DNA of 64,000 nucleotides from Bryobacteraceae bacterium (lineage in GTDB: Bacteria; Acidobacteriota; Terriglobia; Bryobacterales; Bryobacteraceae). The stretch is taken from positions 248,001-312,000 of the forward strand of contig BPGD01000001.1 in the NCBI GenBank assembly GCA_026002855.1, written 5' to 3'. The notes under the pieces were generated by a model. It was not told the origin of the DNA, did not search any database, and was given only the letters and a program-made list of their open reading frames with translations. Positions 29,788-38,647 of this stretch are shown in pieces. A program made the translations under genes and the position numbers. The first letter of the stretch is position 1; the number at the start of each line of letters is the position of its first letter.

Positions 29788-30332
29788 GGCACTGGCTGCC
29801 GAACGCCCTGACGCTGTTGCGCGTGGCGCTGACTCCGGCGGTCGGTGTTTCCCTGGCCCGCAACGACGCGCGCACGGCCCTGCCCCTGCTGGCCGCGGCG
29901 GCCCTGAGCGACGCCGCCGACGGGTGGCTCGCGCGGCGGCTTGGCGCCACGAGCAGCGCCGGCGCGTATCTGGATCCCATCGCCGACAAGCTTCTGGCCG
30001 CCACCGTGTTTGTCGGGCTCGCCTCCGCCGGCCGCCTTCCCGGGTGGCTGGCCGCGCTCGTGCTGGGGCGTGACCTGCTCATTCTGCTCTTTGCCTGGTG
30101 GGCGCTGCGATTCACTCGGCTGCGCCGCTTCCCGCCTTCGGGATGGGGCAAGCTGAGCACCATCCTTCAGTTTTCGTTGGGTGTCGGTTGCGTTCTGGAG
30201 ATGGCCGCGCCCGCCGCATGGCTGGACGCCCTTGTGCGCATGCTGATCCCCCCCGTCGCCGCGGCCACGGCATGGAGCGGGCTGCATTATGGGTGGACTG
30301 CGGTCCGCCGGCTGCGGCAAATGGCGGATTGA
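29784..30332 (+). CDS. CDP-alcohol phosphatidyltransferase family protein
   Basis: A 182-residue integral membrane enzyme with the signature D-x2-D-G-x2-A-R-x8-G-x3-D-x3-D (SDAADGWLARRLG and GAYLDPIADK). Four to six helices are visible. It transfers a phosphatidyl group from CDP-diacylglycerol to an alcohol; PgsA (glycerol 3-phosphate) is the likeliest but cardiolipin synthase-type enzymes look alike. ATGA overlap with lpxC suggests coupled expression of envelope lipid genes. Confidence 0.85.
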   Translation: MRHWLPNALTLLRVALTPAVGVSLARNDARTALPLLAAAALSDAADGWLARRLGATSSAGAYLDPIADKLLAATVFVGLASAGRLPGWLAALVLGRDLLILLFAWWALRFTRLRRFPPSGWGKLSTILQFSLGVGCVLEMAAPAAWLDALVRMLIPPVAAATAWSGLHYGWTAVRRLRQMAD

Positions 30333-30363
30333 CGGGGCGTGCCGCGGAGAGTAGGCTTGAATT

Positions 30364-30918
30364 GTGACGCCAGGTGCGATCCGTTTCCATCCCGCCCGCG
30401 CCTATCTGACGCTGGCGGCGATCGCCTTAGGGCTTGCGGTCTTCTCCGGCTGGTGGGCCCGGTTGTGGCTTCCGGCGGCGATTCCGGCGGCGCTGTTCCT
30501 GGCCAGCGGCGGCCTGGCCCTGTGGCTGGCGTTGCGCCCGGTGATCGAGGTCAGCGAAGAAGGTTTGCGGATCGGGAACGATGTGATTGCCTGGCGGGAC
30601 ATCCGCCGCGTGGACCAGACCGGCTGGATCGCACCGCTGGTGGCCGATCTCACGCTCGTCGGCAAGCGCCGCATCCGCATCATTTACCCTGGGGAAACCG
30701 CCAGCGCCAACCGCCTGCTCCGGCTGATCCAGCAGAACTCCTCGCAGGCGTTGATCAATGGCGTCCCCTGGCGGCAGATCTTTGGCGACGTGGCCGAGCC
30801 CCAGCGCGTGCAGCCCGCGCCCCAGCGGCCGCGCCTGCTGCGTGAAGAGGACGAGGCGGAAGTCGAAAGGCTCTATCAGAAACTGCGTAGCGCCGGGCGG
30901 CTGGACCCCGAGAAATAG
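30364..30918 (+). CDS. Membrane protein with PH-like domain, unknown function
   Basis: A 184-residue protein with two N-terminal helices (about 12-55) and a cytoplasmic beta-rich domain (IEVSEEGLRIGNDVIAWRDI) resembling bacterial PH-like domains. The C-terminal tail is charged and helical (LREEDEAEVERLYQKLR). GTG start. It lies in an envelope gene run between the phosphatidyltransferase and a DUF218 protein. I do not recognise a function. Confidence 0.65.
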   Translation: MTPGAIRFHPARAYLTLAAIALGLAVFSGWWARLWLPAAIPAALFLASGGLALWLALRPVIEVSEEGLRIGNDVIAWRDIRRVDQTGWIAPLVADLTLVGKRRIRIIYPGETASANRLLRLIQQNSSQALINGVPWRQIFGDVAEPQRVQPAPQRPRLLREEDEAEVERLYQKLRSAGRLDPEK

Positions 30919-30928
30919 CCGCGGGAGC

Positions 30929-31552
30929 ATGCCGGCCCATTCGAGGTATGCGACACGGCGCGGGGTCGCGCTGGTTCCCATCCTGGCCCTGATAGCCGTC
31001 TCCATTGCCATATACGTGTTTCGCGAGCCGCTCCTGCGCGCCCCGGCGCTGTTTCTCGACGTCGGCCAGCCGCCGCAACGGGCCGACGCGGTTCTGGTGC
31101 TCGCCGGCGGCTGGCGGGGAGAGCGCGTGCGGAAGGCAGGGGAACTCATCCGGCAAGGCTACGCTCCCAGGGCGTACCTGAGCGGCCCGAAGAGCTTTTA
31201 TGGCCGCAGCGAATGCGAGGCGGAAATCCCGTTCGCCGTAGAGAACGGCTTCCCGGCTGCATGGTTCGAGTGCCTGCCCAATGACGCCAGTTCCACGCGC
31301 GAGGAAGCGCGGGCGCTGCTGCCCGAGCTTGCCCGCCGTGGCGTCCGCCGGCTGCTGCTGGTGAGCGTGCGCACCCATCTGCGGCGGGCGCGCCGCTTCT
31401 TTGAAGCCGAGCGGCCGCACGGCATGGAAATTCTCTATATCGGCGCCGATGATCCGGCCTTCCGGCTGGAGCAATGGTGGAAAAACCGGGAAGGCCGGAA
31501 GGCGGTTGTGCTGGAATGGATCAAGATTCTCGCGCTTCCGGTGGACAGCTGA
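30929..31552 (+). CDS. YdcF / ElyC-like DUF218 membrane protein
   Basis: A 207-residue protein with one N-terminal helix (about 12-32) and a periplasmic DUF218 domain: ADAVLVLAGGWRGERV, NDASSTREEARALLPEL and RRLLLVSVRTHLRRAR. Relatives include E. coli ElyC, SanA and YdcF, linked to envelope integrity and carrier-lipid use; the biochemical reaction is unknown. The ATG at 30929 has GGGAG only one base away, so the start is not firm. Next to an ABC exporter gene after one base. Confidence 0.75.
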   Translation: MPAHSRYATRRGVALVPILALIAVSIAIYVFREPLLRAPALFLDVGQPPQRADAVLVLAGGWRGERVRKAGELIRQGYAPRAYLSGPKSFYGRSECEAEIPFAVENGFPAAWFECLPNDASSTREEARALLPELARRGVRRLLLVSVRTHLRRARRFFEAERPHGMEILYIGADDPAFRLEQWWKNREGRKAVVLEWIKILALPVDS

Positions 31553-31553
31553 G

Positions 31554-33293
31554 ATGAACGCCGACCTCGAATTCTGCCTGCCCTATCTGCGGAAGTATCG
31601 CCGCAGGATCACGCTCGGCACGGGCGCCCTGGTGGTGAAAGACGTCGCCGGGGCGGGCGTCCCGCTGCTGATCAAGTGGGGCGTGGACGCGCTGACGTCC
31701 GGAGCGCCGCTCGGGCGCGTGGCGTGGCTGGCCGCGGCCGTTACCGCGTTGTCGCTGCTCAAGGGCGTGTTCATGTACTGGATGCGCGTCATCCTGGTGG
31801 GCGTGTCGCGCGATGTCGAATACGACATGCGCAACGATCTCTTCGCATGCCTGGTGCGGCTCGACGGCAGTTTTTACGCCCGTTTCCGCACCGGCGACAT
31901 CATGGCGCGCGCCACCAATGATCTGAATGCGGTCCGCATGATGATGGGCCCGGCGGTGATGTATCTGGCCGAGACGTCGCTCACGCTGCTGCTGGCGCTG
32001 TCAGTGATGCTGGCCGTGGACTGGCGCCTGACGCTGTGGGCGCTCGCGCCGGCGCCGCTCATCAGCCTGGCGGTCGTCTTTTTCGGCCGCCGGATTCATG
32101 AGCGCTTCGAGGCGATCCAGCGGCTGTTTTCCGACATCAGCAGCCGCGTGCAGGAGTCGCTGGCAGGCATCCGCGTCATTCGCGCCTATGTGCAGGAAGA
32201 GGCCGAAATGCGCCGCTTCCAGGAGCTGAACGAGCGCTTTATCGGCGAAAATCTCCGGCTGGCAAAACTCAGCGGGCTGTTTTTGCCGCTGCTGTTTTTC
32301 TTCGTCGGACTCACATTTCTGATCGTCCTGTGGGTGGGCGGGCTCCAGTTGCTGGAGGGCCGCATCACCCTGGGCAGCTTCGTCATGTTCAACAGCTACA
32401 TGGCGATGCTCGTGTGGCCGATGATCGCCTTCGGCTGGGTGACCAATCTCGTGCAGCGCGGCCGCGCCTCGCTGGGACGCATCCGCGAGCTGATGGCCGA
32501 GCAGCCTCGCATCGCCGCGCCGCCAGCGCCGCGGCCGGTCCCGGCGGGCCCGTGCGAGATCCGCTTTGAGGACGTGCGGGCCGCCTTCGACGGACGCACG
32601 GTGCTCTCCGGCATCTCGCTGCGCATCCCTGCGGGCAGCACGGTAGCCATTGTCGGCCGGACCGGCAGCGGCAAAAGCACGCTGGTCCACTTGATTCCGC
32701 GCCTGCTGGACCCCGCCGGCGGAGCCGTGCTCCTGGGCAATGTCGACCTCCGCGAACTGGACCCGCAGCAGGTGCGCCGCCGCATTGGCTTCGTGCCGCA
32801 GGAGACGTTCCTGTTCAGCGCCACGCTGGCCGAAAACATCGCCTTCGGCGCGCCCGGAGCCCCGCGCGAGGAGATCCTGCGGGCGGCGCACATGGCGGGC
32901 CTCGAGCAGGACCTCCAGTCGTTCCCGCAGGGCCTGGACACCGAGGTGGGCGAGCGCGGCCTCACGCTCTCCGGCGGGCAGAAGCAGCGGGTGGCGATTG
33001 CGCGGGCGCTCGTGCGCAACCCGGAGATCCTGATTCTTGACGACGCGCTGTCGGCCGTGGACACGCTGACCGAAGACCGGATCCTTTCCGGACTGCGCCA
33101 GTTCATGCACGGCCGGACGACGATTCTCATCTCCCATCGCGTCTCCACAGTGCGTGAAGCGGACACCATCTACGTGCTCGACCAGGGCCGCATCGTCGAA
33201 CAGGGCAGCCACGACGAGCTGCTGGCCCTCAACGGCTATTACGCGGATCTGTACCAGAAGCAGCTTCTCGAGGAAGAGCTCGAGTCGATCTGA
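31554..33293 (+). CDS. ABC transporter, fused membrane and ATPase domains
   Basis: A 579-residue half-transporter of the MsbA/MdlB exporter type. Six helices are in residues about 15-315. The ATPase domain is about 335-575 with Walker A GRTGSGKST, Q-loop FVPQETFLF, signature LSGGQ, Walker B ILILDDALSAVD and H-loop SHRVS. Walker B ends in DD rather than DE, so the second residue of the usual glutamate switch is Asp; some active exporters share this. It should work as a homodimer. The neighbours (lpxC, phospholipid synthesis, ElyC-like) hint at a lipid or glycolipid substrate; this is inference. Confidence 0.9.
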   Translation: MNADLEFCLPYLRKYRRRITLGTGALVVKDVAGAGVPLLIKWGVDALTSGAPLGRVAWLAAAVTALSLLKGVFMYWMRVILVGVSRDVEYDMRNDLFACLVRLDGSFYARFRTGDIMARATNDLNAVRMMMGPAVMYLAETSLTLLLALSVMLAVDWRLTLWALAPAPLISLAVVFFGRRIHERFEAIQRLFSDISSRVQESLAGIRVIRAYVQEEAEMRRFQELNERFIGENLRLAKLSGLFLPLLFFFVGLTFLIVLWVGGLQLLEGRITLGSFVMFNSYMAMLVWPMIAFGWVTNLVQRGRASLGRIRELMAEQPRIAAPPAPRPVPAGPCEIRFEDVRAAFDGRTVLSGISLRIPAGSTVAIVGRTGSGKSTLVHLIPRLLDPAGGAVLLGNVDLRELDPQQVRRRIGFVPQETFLFSATLAENIAFGAPGAPREEILRAAHMAGLEQDLQSFPQGLDTEVGERGLTLSGGQKQRVAIARALVRNPEILILDDALSAVDTLTEDRILSGLRQFMHGRTTILISHRVSTVREADTIYVLDQGRIVEQGSHDELLALNGYYADLYQKQLLEEELESI

Positions 33294-33298
33294 AAGGC

Positions 33299-33313
33299 AG
33301 CGCCGCCGGCGCT
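33299..33313. terminator. Short hairpin between convergent genes
   Basis: AGCGCC-GCC-GGCGCT sits between the ABC exporter stop and the shell protein stop. It lacks a T run on either strand, so it is at best a weak or Rho-assisted terminator. Confidence 0.35.
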
Positions 33314-33936
33314 CAGCCCTGCCGCGGCAGCAGCGACAGCACCGCCTCGGTGGGGCTGGGGATGACGTGCGCTGCGATCAGTTTGCCCAGTCCGTCCACT
33401 CTGGCCTTGCCGGCCTCGATGGCGGCACGCACGGCAGCCACGTCTCCCTTGATGACGACGGTAATGTAGCCCCCGCCGAGTTTTTCTTTCGCGAGCACTT
33501 CGACGTCGGCCGTCTTGCAGGCGGTGTCGATGGCCTCGAAGACGGCGGTGAAGCCCTGCGTTTCGATCAGTCCCACGGCGAATGGCGCCTGCCCCTTCAC
33601 GTTGGCCTCCCTATAACGAGCATCCGGCGTGTGTACCACGTCCTGTTCGATCAGCGGATTGTATTCGCGGCCGCTTTCCCAGCCGCGGCGGCCCCGCGGC
33701 TCCGGGCTGGCGATGATGTCGGTGACGCACGCCACTCGCATCTCCGCTGCCAGCCGCCTGCCCTCCTCAATGGCCGCGCGCACCGCCCCCAGCGGTCCGG
33801 TAATCTTCATCATCGCGCCGGCCAGGTCATTCAGCTCGATCTGGAACAGCTCGATCCCGGCGGTCTTCTCCATCGCGTCGAGCACGACCATCGAAGGGCT
33901 CCAGCCGGCGATTTCGACGAGGCCGAGTGCGTTCAT
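33313..33936 (-). CDS. Bacterial microcompartment tandem-domain shell protein (BMC-T)
   Basis: A 207-residue shell protein with two BMC domains: residues about 1-80 ([21 protein letters not shown]) and about 118-200 ([21 protein letters not shown], then [16 protein letters not shown]). Such proteins form pseudohexameric trimers that tile a protein shell. ATG 33936 overlaps the stop of the lyase gene as ATGA; a longer frame to 34074 is inside that gene. No BMC-H or pentamer (BMC-P) gene lies in the window, so this would be a satellite locus. Both domains look intact. The cargo is probably the upstream lyase. Confidence 0.92.
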   Translation of the reverse strand: MNALGLVEIAGWSPSMVVLDAMEKTAGIELFQIELNDLAGAMMKITGPLGAVRAAIEEGRRLAAEMRVACVTDIIASPEPRGRRGWESGREYNPLIEQDVVHTPDARYREANVKGQAPFAVGLIETQGFTAVFEAIDTACKTADVEVLAKEKLGGGYITVVIKGDVAAVRAAIEAGKARVDGLGKLIAAHVIPSPTEAVLSLLPRQG

Positions 33937-34949
33937 TCCACCAGACCCCTGCGGCGCAGCGTATCCATGACTTCGAGGACGATCTGTTCGATGCGGTCGC
34001 GCGATGGCTCGCCGGTGCGGACGGCACAGCCCGATTCGGGCGGCTCGACGACGCCCGAGTCGGCCAGCAGGCACTGAAGCACGCGCTTGAGCGCGGCGCG
34101 ATCGGCCCGTTGCGAGGCGCTCTGCGGCTGGCGGCCGCGGCCGAAGCGGAAGCCGCGCATCTCGGCGCCGGCGCGAAATCCGTCGGGAAACTCGAATTGG
34201 TTCAGCATCAGGTCGAACAGCTCGAGGATGCGGTACTGCAACTGCATCGCCTCGTCGAGCCGGCCCCCGCGCACCAGGTCGTAGAGCTTCCTCAGCAGCT
34301 CGGGCACGACGTTGGAGGCGGCGTTGGTGCCGCCGTCGGCGCCGGCGAGCATCATCGGCACGAGCACGCAGTCCCAGCCGGTGAGGAAAGTGAAATCCGG
34401 CCGGTGGGGGCGAATCGCGGCGATCATCCGCATCATGAAGGCGACATCGCCGGAGGAGTCCTTGATGCCGATGATGCGTTCGAACTCGCTCAGCCGCCGG
34501 ATCGTCGTCAGGTCAATCGGGCTGGCAAACAGCGGAATGTTGTACAGCGTGACGTCTATCGGCGAGTGCAGCGCGATTTCACGGAAGTAGGCGTAGACGG
34601 ACTCCGGGCTCAACCGGTAGTAAATGGGCGAGACGATCGCCACGGCGCGCGCGCCATAGGAGTGATAGAGCTCGCAGGCGGCGATCGTCTCCCGCACGTT
34701 GGCCTCCGCCGCTCCGGCCAGCACCGGCACGCGGCCGGCGGCTTCTTCACAGGTGATCCTGACGATCAGGCGCCGCTCCTCCACGGTGAGGCGCGTGAAC
34801 TCGCCCGTGGAACCGTTCGGATACAGCCCGTGGACGCCCTTCTCCACCAGCCAGCGGATGAACCGGCGCAGCTCGGCCTCGTCGATGCGGTCCCGCTCGT
34901 CAAGCGGGACGAGCATCGGCGTGAAGATGCCCTGGAGCCGCGCGGCCAT
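33933..34949 (-). CDS. DHDPS/NAL-family lyase with encapsulation-peptide-like tail
   Basis: A 338-residue class I aldolase-type enzyme. The barrel has GSTGEF (46-51) for pyruvate carboxylate binding, Tyr136 in VTLYNIP and Schiff-base Lys163 in GIKDSSGD. Family enzymes cleave or form 2-keto acids such as dihydrodipicolinate or keto-deoxy sugar acids; the substrate here is open. The catalytic part ends near residue 295. The last about 20 residues ([20 protein letters not shown]) form an amphipathic helix after a linker rich in P, G and S, as in microcompartment cargo. The shell gene overlaps its stop. No strong ribosome site is seen before ATG 34949. Confidence 0.85.
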   Translation of the reverse strand: MAARLQGIFTPMLVPLDERDRIDEAELRRFIRWLVEKGVHGLYPNGSTGEFTRLTVEERRLIVRITCEEAAGRVPVLAGAAEANVRETIAACELYHSYGARAVAIVSPIYYRLSPESVYAYFREIALHSPIDVTLYNIPLFASPIDLTTIRRLSEFERIIGIKDSSGDVAFMMRMIAAIRPHRPDFTFLTGWDCVLVPMMLAGADGGTNAASNVVPELLRKLYDLVRGGRLDEAMQLQYRILELFDLMLNQFEFPDGFRAGAEMRGFRFGRGRQPQSASQRADRAALKRVLQCLLADSGVVEPPESGCAVRTGEPSRDRIEQIVLEVMDTLRRRGLVE

Positions 34950-35113
34950 GCGAGTATTATCGTTTCATTTCCGGCCCCGCACGGGCAAGCCGCTGCCCGC
35001 CCGGAGATTCAAACGGGGTCATACACCCAATGCTCCGTTTTCCTCTTGCATCGCCCCAAGAACATGAGCACGTTGACTCCTCAAAATGAACTGAGACGCC
35101 CATTCAATATAAC

Positions 35114-35134
35114 CAATGGTGTTTCACCCCATTG
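35114..35134. promoter_or_regulatory. Dyad upstream of the lyase gene
   Basis: CAATGG (35114-35119) and CCATTG (35129-35134) flank a 9-base spacer, 165 bases before the lyase start. Possible operator half-sites; weak alone. Confidence 0.3.
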
Positions 35135-35177
35135 CTTTCGGGCCGCGAGTGAGGCAGCCGAAGACCGCCGAAATGCG

Positions 35178-35202
35178 CAGTTCATGCGGCCGCCATGAAC
35201 TG
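35178..35202. promoter_or_regulatory. 25-base palindrome, candidate operator
   Basis: CAGTTCATG and CATGAACTG are perfect 9-bp arms around CGGCCGC. It lies 229 bases upstream of the lyase start in the only long non-coding gap of the shell/cargo/transketolase cluster. The size fits a dimeric repressor site. No regulator gene is adjacent. Confidence 0.45.
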
Positions 35203-35336
35203 AAGCCGGTCGGAGACCAGAGTCCCCATTCATGGAGTGCAATCCCGGCAGTGGCTGAATCCTGATCGGATGCGAGGGGCTCACGCCATGCGCGGCGCGG
35301 TCTCGATGGGGAAACGATGGGGACGCCGCTCAGCCG

Positions 35337-36299
35337 TTACGGCTTCCGTGCAAGCACGCGGCGCACTGCGTCCACGATGTTCGACGCGCGCAGGCCGTAC
35401 TTGTCCAGCAGCTCGTCGGGCGAGCCGGACTCGGCATAGCCGGTGAGGCCGATGAACTCGATCGGAGCAGGATGGCGCCGGGCCAGCGCCTGCGCCACGC
35501 GGACACCGAGTCCGCAGTCCACCAAATGCTCCTCCACGACGACCAGCGCCCCGGTCTCGCGGGCGGCGCGCTCCAGCGCGTCTTCATCGAGCGGCTTGAT
35601 CGTGTGGATGTCCAGCACCCGCGCCGAGATGCCCTCGCCTTCCAGTTGGCCTGCGGCCAGCAGCGCCTCGGCCACCATCAGCCCGGTGGCCACAATCGTG
35701 ACGTCCGTGCCCGGCACCAGCTCCACTGCCTTGCCGATTTCAAAGTGCGCGTCGGAGTTGTACACGATGGGGGCCTTCGGCCGGCCGGTGCGGATAAAGA
35801 CCGGCCCCACGTGCTCGGCCGCCCAGCGCACGGCCCAGCGGGTCGCCACTTCATCGGCCGGCGACAGGACGACAAAGTTCGGCAGGGCGCAGGCCAGCGC
35901 GATCTCTTCCACGCTCATCTGCGACGGGCCGTCCTCGCCGATCGAGATGCCGCTGTGCGTGCCGACGACCTTCAGGTTGACGTTGGGATACGCCACCAGC
36001 ACGCGGAGCTGCTCGAAGCCCTTGGTCATGACGAAGGCCGAGAAGCTCGACACGAAGGGGATCTTGCCCGCCAGCGCCAGGCCGGCCCCAATGGCCACCA
36101 TGTTGGCCTCGGCGATGCCGCACTCGAACAGCCGGTCGGGAAATTCCTTGGCGAAATAGGTCGTCATCGTGGACTTGGTGAGATCCGCGTCCCCGACCAC
36201 GACGTTCGGGTTCTCGCGGCCCAGTTCCACAAGCGTCCGGCCGAAGGCTTCGCGCGTGGCGGCGCCGAGCTTCTTTTCGTATCTGGCGGCAATCAGCAT
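35337..36299 (-). CDS. Transketolase, C-terminal subunit
   Basis: A 320-residue protein matching the pyrimidine-binding and C-terminal domains of split transketolases (also DXS-like), with ESKEF-type region VVGDADLTKSTMTTYFAKEFPDRLFECGIAEANMV broken across positions 30-65, and GEDGPSQMSVEEIALACALP. It pairs with the N-terminal subunit encoded just upstream, one base away. The start is taken at ATG 36299 with AAGGAG 10 bases upstream. Together they would move two-carbon units between sugar phosphates. It ends 387 bases before the lyase gene on the same strand. Confidence 0.9.
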   Translation of the reverse strand: MLIAARYEKKLGAATREAFGRTLVELGRENPNVVVGDADLTKSTMTTYFAKEFPDRLFECGIAEANMVAIGAGLALAGKIPFVSSFSAFVMTKGFEQLRVLVAYPNVNLKVVGTHSGISIGEDGPSQMSVEEIALACALPNFVVLSPADEVATRWAVRWAAEHVGPVFIRTGRPKAPIVYNSDAHFEIGKAVELVPGTDVTIVATGLMVAEALLAAGQLEGEGISARVLDIHTIKPLDEDALERAARETGALVVVEEHLVDCGLGVRVAQALARRHPAPIEFIGLTGYAESGSPDELLDKYGLRASNIVDAVRRVLARKP

Positions 36300-36300
36300 C

Positions 36301-37137
36301 TCAGGCAAGCTCCTTCAGGGCGAGTTCCACTTCTTCCGGCGTGGGCGCCACACCGTGATATTTCGGGTTGTTTTCCATGAAACTGACGCCCTTGCCTTTC
36401 ACGGTATGAGCAATAATCACTGTCGGTTTGCCCTTCACCGAGGCGGCCTCGGCAAATGCGCCCTGCAACGCCGGGATGTCGTGGCCGTCCAGCTCGATCA
36501 CGTGCCAGCCGAAGGCCTGCCATTTCGGCACGAGCGGCTCGAGGTCCATGATGTCCTTGACGAAGCCGTCGAGCTGGATCTTGTTGTAATCGACAATCGC
36601 GCAGATGTTGTCCACCTTGTGGAACGAGGCGAACATGGCCGCTTCCCAGATCTGCCCTTCCTGGATCTCGCCGTCGCCAAGCAGCACATAGGTGCGGTAA
36701 TCGCGCCGGTCGAGCCGCGCCGCCAACGCCATGCCGATGCCCGCGCTCAGTCCTTCGCCCAGCGAGCCGGTCGAGGCTTCCAGCACCGGGATGAAACGCT
36801 TGTCGGGATGGCCCTGATAGATCGAGCCCAGCTTCCGCAGCGTGTTCAGCGTCTCTTTGGGCGTGTAGCCGCATTCGGCCAGCGCCGCGTACAGCACCGG
36901 CGCCGCGTGGCCCTTGGAAAGGATGAAGCGGTCGCGGTCCGGCCAGTCGGGGCGCGCCGGATCGTGCCGCATGACGTCCCAATACAGGGTGACGACGATC
37001 TCGACCGCAGAGAGCGAGCCGCCCGGATGGCCGCTCTTCGCAGCGCCCGTCATGGTGATGATGTGACGGCGGATCTGCTTGCAAATGGCCGCAAGCGCAG
37101 CAGGGTCCTTCGTGCGTTCCATGGAAGCTACTAACAT
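36301..37137 (-). CDS. Transketolase, N-terminal subunit
   Basis: A 278-residue ThDP-binding subunit. Motifs are SGHPGGSLSAVEI, RDRFILSKGHAAPVLYA and the ThDP site GDGEIQEGQIWEAAMFA with DYNKIQLDG. Half-length transketolases of this kind work as two-subunit enzymes. The start may be 37137 or the ATG at 37122; neither has a good ribosome site. A 195-base gap separates it from hemB upstream. Its link to the microcompartment genes downstream is only positional. Confidence 0.9.
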   Translation of the reverse strand: MLVASMERTKDPAALAAICKQIRRHIITMTGAAKSGHPGGSLSAVEIVVTLYWDVMRHDPARPDWPDRDRFILSKGHAAPVLYAALAECGYTPKETLNTLRKLGSIYQGHPDKRFIPVLEASTGSLGEGLSAGIGMALAARLDRRDYRTYVLLGDGEIQEGQIWEAAMFASFHKVDNICAIVDYNKIQLDGFVKDIMDLEPLVPKWQAFGWHVIELDGHDIPALQGAFAEAASVKGKPTVIIAHTVKGKGVSFMENNPKYHGVAPTPEEVELALKELA

Positions 37138-37332
37138 ATCACAGCCGCGCGCGGGCCAACGATGGAAACGGTCTCGTCCTGGGGCGAAGTCGGGAATCAG
37201 ACTGCGGCGGCCGCCGCCGGCGCGGCGGGCGGCATCGAGCCGGAATCCGACAGGAAAGTCCCGGCAAATTCGATGACTGGCCGCCCGGAAGGACGCGCTC
37301 TTTTTTGCCTCCGGCCCGAAATGATCAGCGAT

Positions 37333-38307
37333 TTATTTCTGGAGCAGCCGTGCCGCTTCCCGGGCAAAATACGTCAGAATCACGTCGGCGCCGGCGCGGC
37401 GGATGGCGATAAGCGACTCCATCATCGCCCGCTGCCCGTCCAGCCAGCCATTGGCCGCGGCGGCCTGGATCATCGAAAATTCGCCCGACACCTGGTAGGC
37501 GGCCAGCGGAACGTCGAAGCGGTCGCGCGCCATGCACAGGATGTCGAGGTACGGCATGGCGGGCTTCACCATGATCATGTCGGCGCCTTCCTCGATGTCC
37601 AGCGCGATTTCGCGCATCGCCTCGCGCGCGTTCGGCGGGTCCATCTGATAGCTGCGCCGGTCGCCGAACTGGGGCGCGCTTTCGGCCGCCTCGCGGAAAG
37701 GGCCGTAGAAGACGCTGGCGTATTTGGCGGCGTAGCTGAGGATGGGCGTCTTCGTGAAGCCGGCCTCGTCGAGCGCGCGGCGGATGGCGGCGACGCGCCC
37801 GTCCATCATGTCAGAAGGCGCGACGATGTCGGCGCCGGCCCGGGCATGCGAAACGGCCGACGCGGCCAGCCAGGCGAGCGTGGCGTCGTTGTCCACGTCG
37901 CCGTCCACCACCTTGCCGCAATGGCCATGGCTCGTGTACTCGCAGTTGCAGACGTCGGTGATGACGACAAGCGAGGGATAGCGGTCCTTCAGAGCGCGCA
38001 CCGCGCGCTGCACGATGCCGTCCTCGCGGTAGGCCTCGCTGGCCGATTCGTCCTTGTGAGCGGGGATCCCGAACAGGATTACCCCGCCGAGGCCAAGCTC
38101 CACGCACTCGGCGCACTCCCGGAGCAGCTCGTCGATGGAGAGCTGGTAATTGCCGGGCATCGAGGAGATCGGCCTGCGCACGCCCTCGCCTTCGGTGACA
38201 AACAACGGGAGGACCAGGTCGGCCGGCTCGAGCGTCGTCTCGCGCACCAGGCGCCGCAGCGGCTCGCTGGCGCGCAGCCGCCTCATGCGATGGATCGGGA
38301 ATGGCAT
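37333..38307 (-). CDS. hemB: Delta-aminolevulinic acid dehydratase (porphobilinogen synthase)
   Basis: A 324-residue haem-pathway enzyme that joins two aminolevulinates. The active-site zinc loop is [14 protein letters not shown] with three cysteines, so a zinc-dependent type. Schiff-base lysines are in [15 protein letters not shown] and [10 protein letters not shown]. Length and start are standard. It is divergent from acyP, 29 bases between starts, so the promoters overlap. Haem from this path is needed for the tetrahaem cytochrome encoded near 58.5 kb. Confidence 0.96.
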   Translation of the reverse strand: MPFPIHRMRRLRASEPLRRLVRETTLEPADLVLPLFVTEGEGVRRPISSMPGNYQLSIDELLRECAECVELGLGGVILFGIPAHKDESASEAYREDGIVQRAVRALKDRYPSLVVITDVCNCEYTSHGHCGKVVDGDVDNDATLAWLAASAVSHARAGADIVAPSDMMDGRVAAIRRALDEAGFTKTPILSYAAKYASVFYGPFREAAESAPQFGDRRSYQMDPPNAREAMREIALDIEEGADMIMVKPAMPYLDILCMARDRFDVPLAAYQVSGEFSMIQAAAANGWLDGQRAMMESLIAIRRAGADVILTYFAREAARLLQK

Positions 38308-38336
38308 GACATCCTGATTGTACCCGCGCGGAGATA

Positions 38337-38633
38337 ATGAAAGGCATGGCGAAAGAGTCGCGGAAGCAGGCGCGGCGGTTCATCATCCGGGGGCGGGTGC
38401 AGGGCGTCGGCTACCGCTGGTTCGCCCAGCAGTGGGCCTCGCAGATCGGCGTCACCGGCTGGGTGCGCAACTGCGACGACGGCAGCGTCGAAGTTTACGC
38501 CTGCGGGTCGTCCGAACAACTGGACGAGTTCTCCATGCGGCTGCGGCAGGGGCCGCGTTTCAGCGACGTGCGCCACGTCGAAGAGCAGGAGGCGCCTCTG
38601 TTACAATCAAGTGGATTCACCATCCGCGGCTGA
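38337..38633 (+). CDS. acyP: Acylphosphatase
   Basis: A 98-residue acylphosphatase that hydrolyses carboxyl-phosphate bonds. It has the phosphate loop [14 protein letters not shown] with the catalytic Arg, and Asn in [14 protein letters not shown] start at ATG 38346 is also possible; the first residues ([11 protein letters not shown]) are variable. It leads a run of plus-strand housekeeping genes starting with apt after 14 bases. Confidence 0.93.
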   Translation: MKGMAKESRKQARRFIIRGRVQGVGYRWFAQQWASQIGVTGWVRNCDDGSVEVYACGSSEQLDEFSMRLRQGPRFSDVRHVEEQEAPLLQSSGFTIRG

Positions 38634-38647
38634 GTCCTCCTGCTCCC

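Larger units (their letters stand above)
34950..35336. other. 387-base intergenic region upstream of the shell/cargo pair
   Basis: No convincing gene on either strand. It holds a 25-base palindrome at 35178-35202, a looser one at 35114-35134, and a short hairpin CGGGCA/TGCCCG near 34980. It should carry the promoter of the lyase/shell pair. Confidence 0.55.

Noticed and set aside
35081-35284. 67-codon minus-strand frame in the gap upstream of the lyase gene
   Set aside because: No ribosome site, no homology pattern, and it covers the palindromes.
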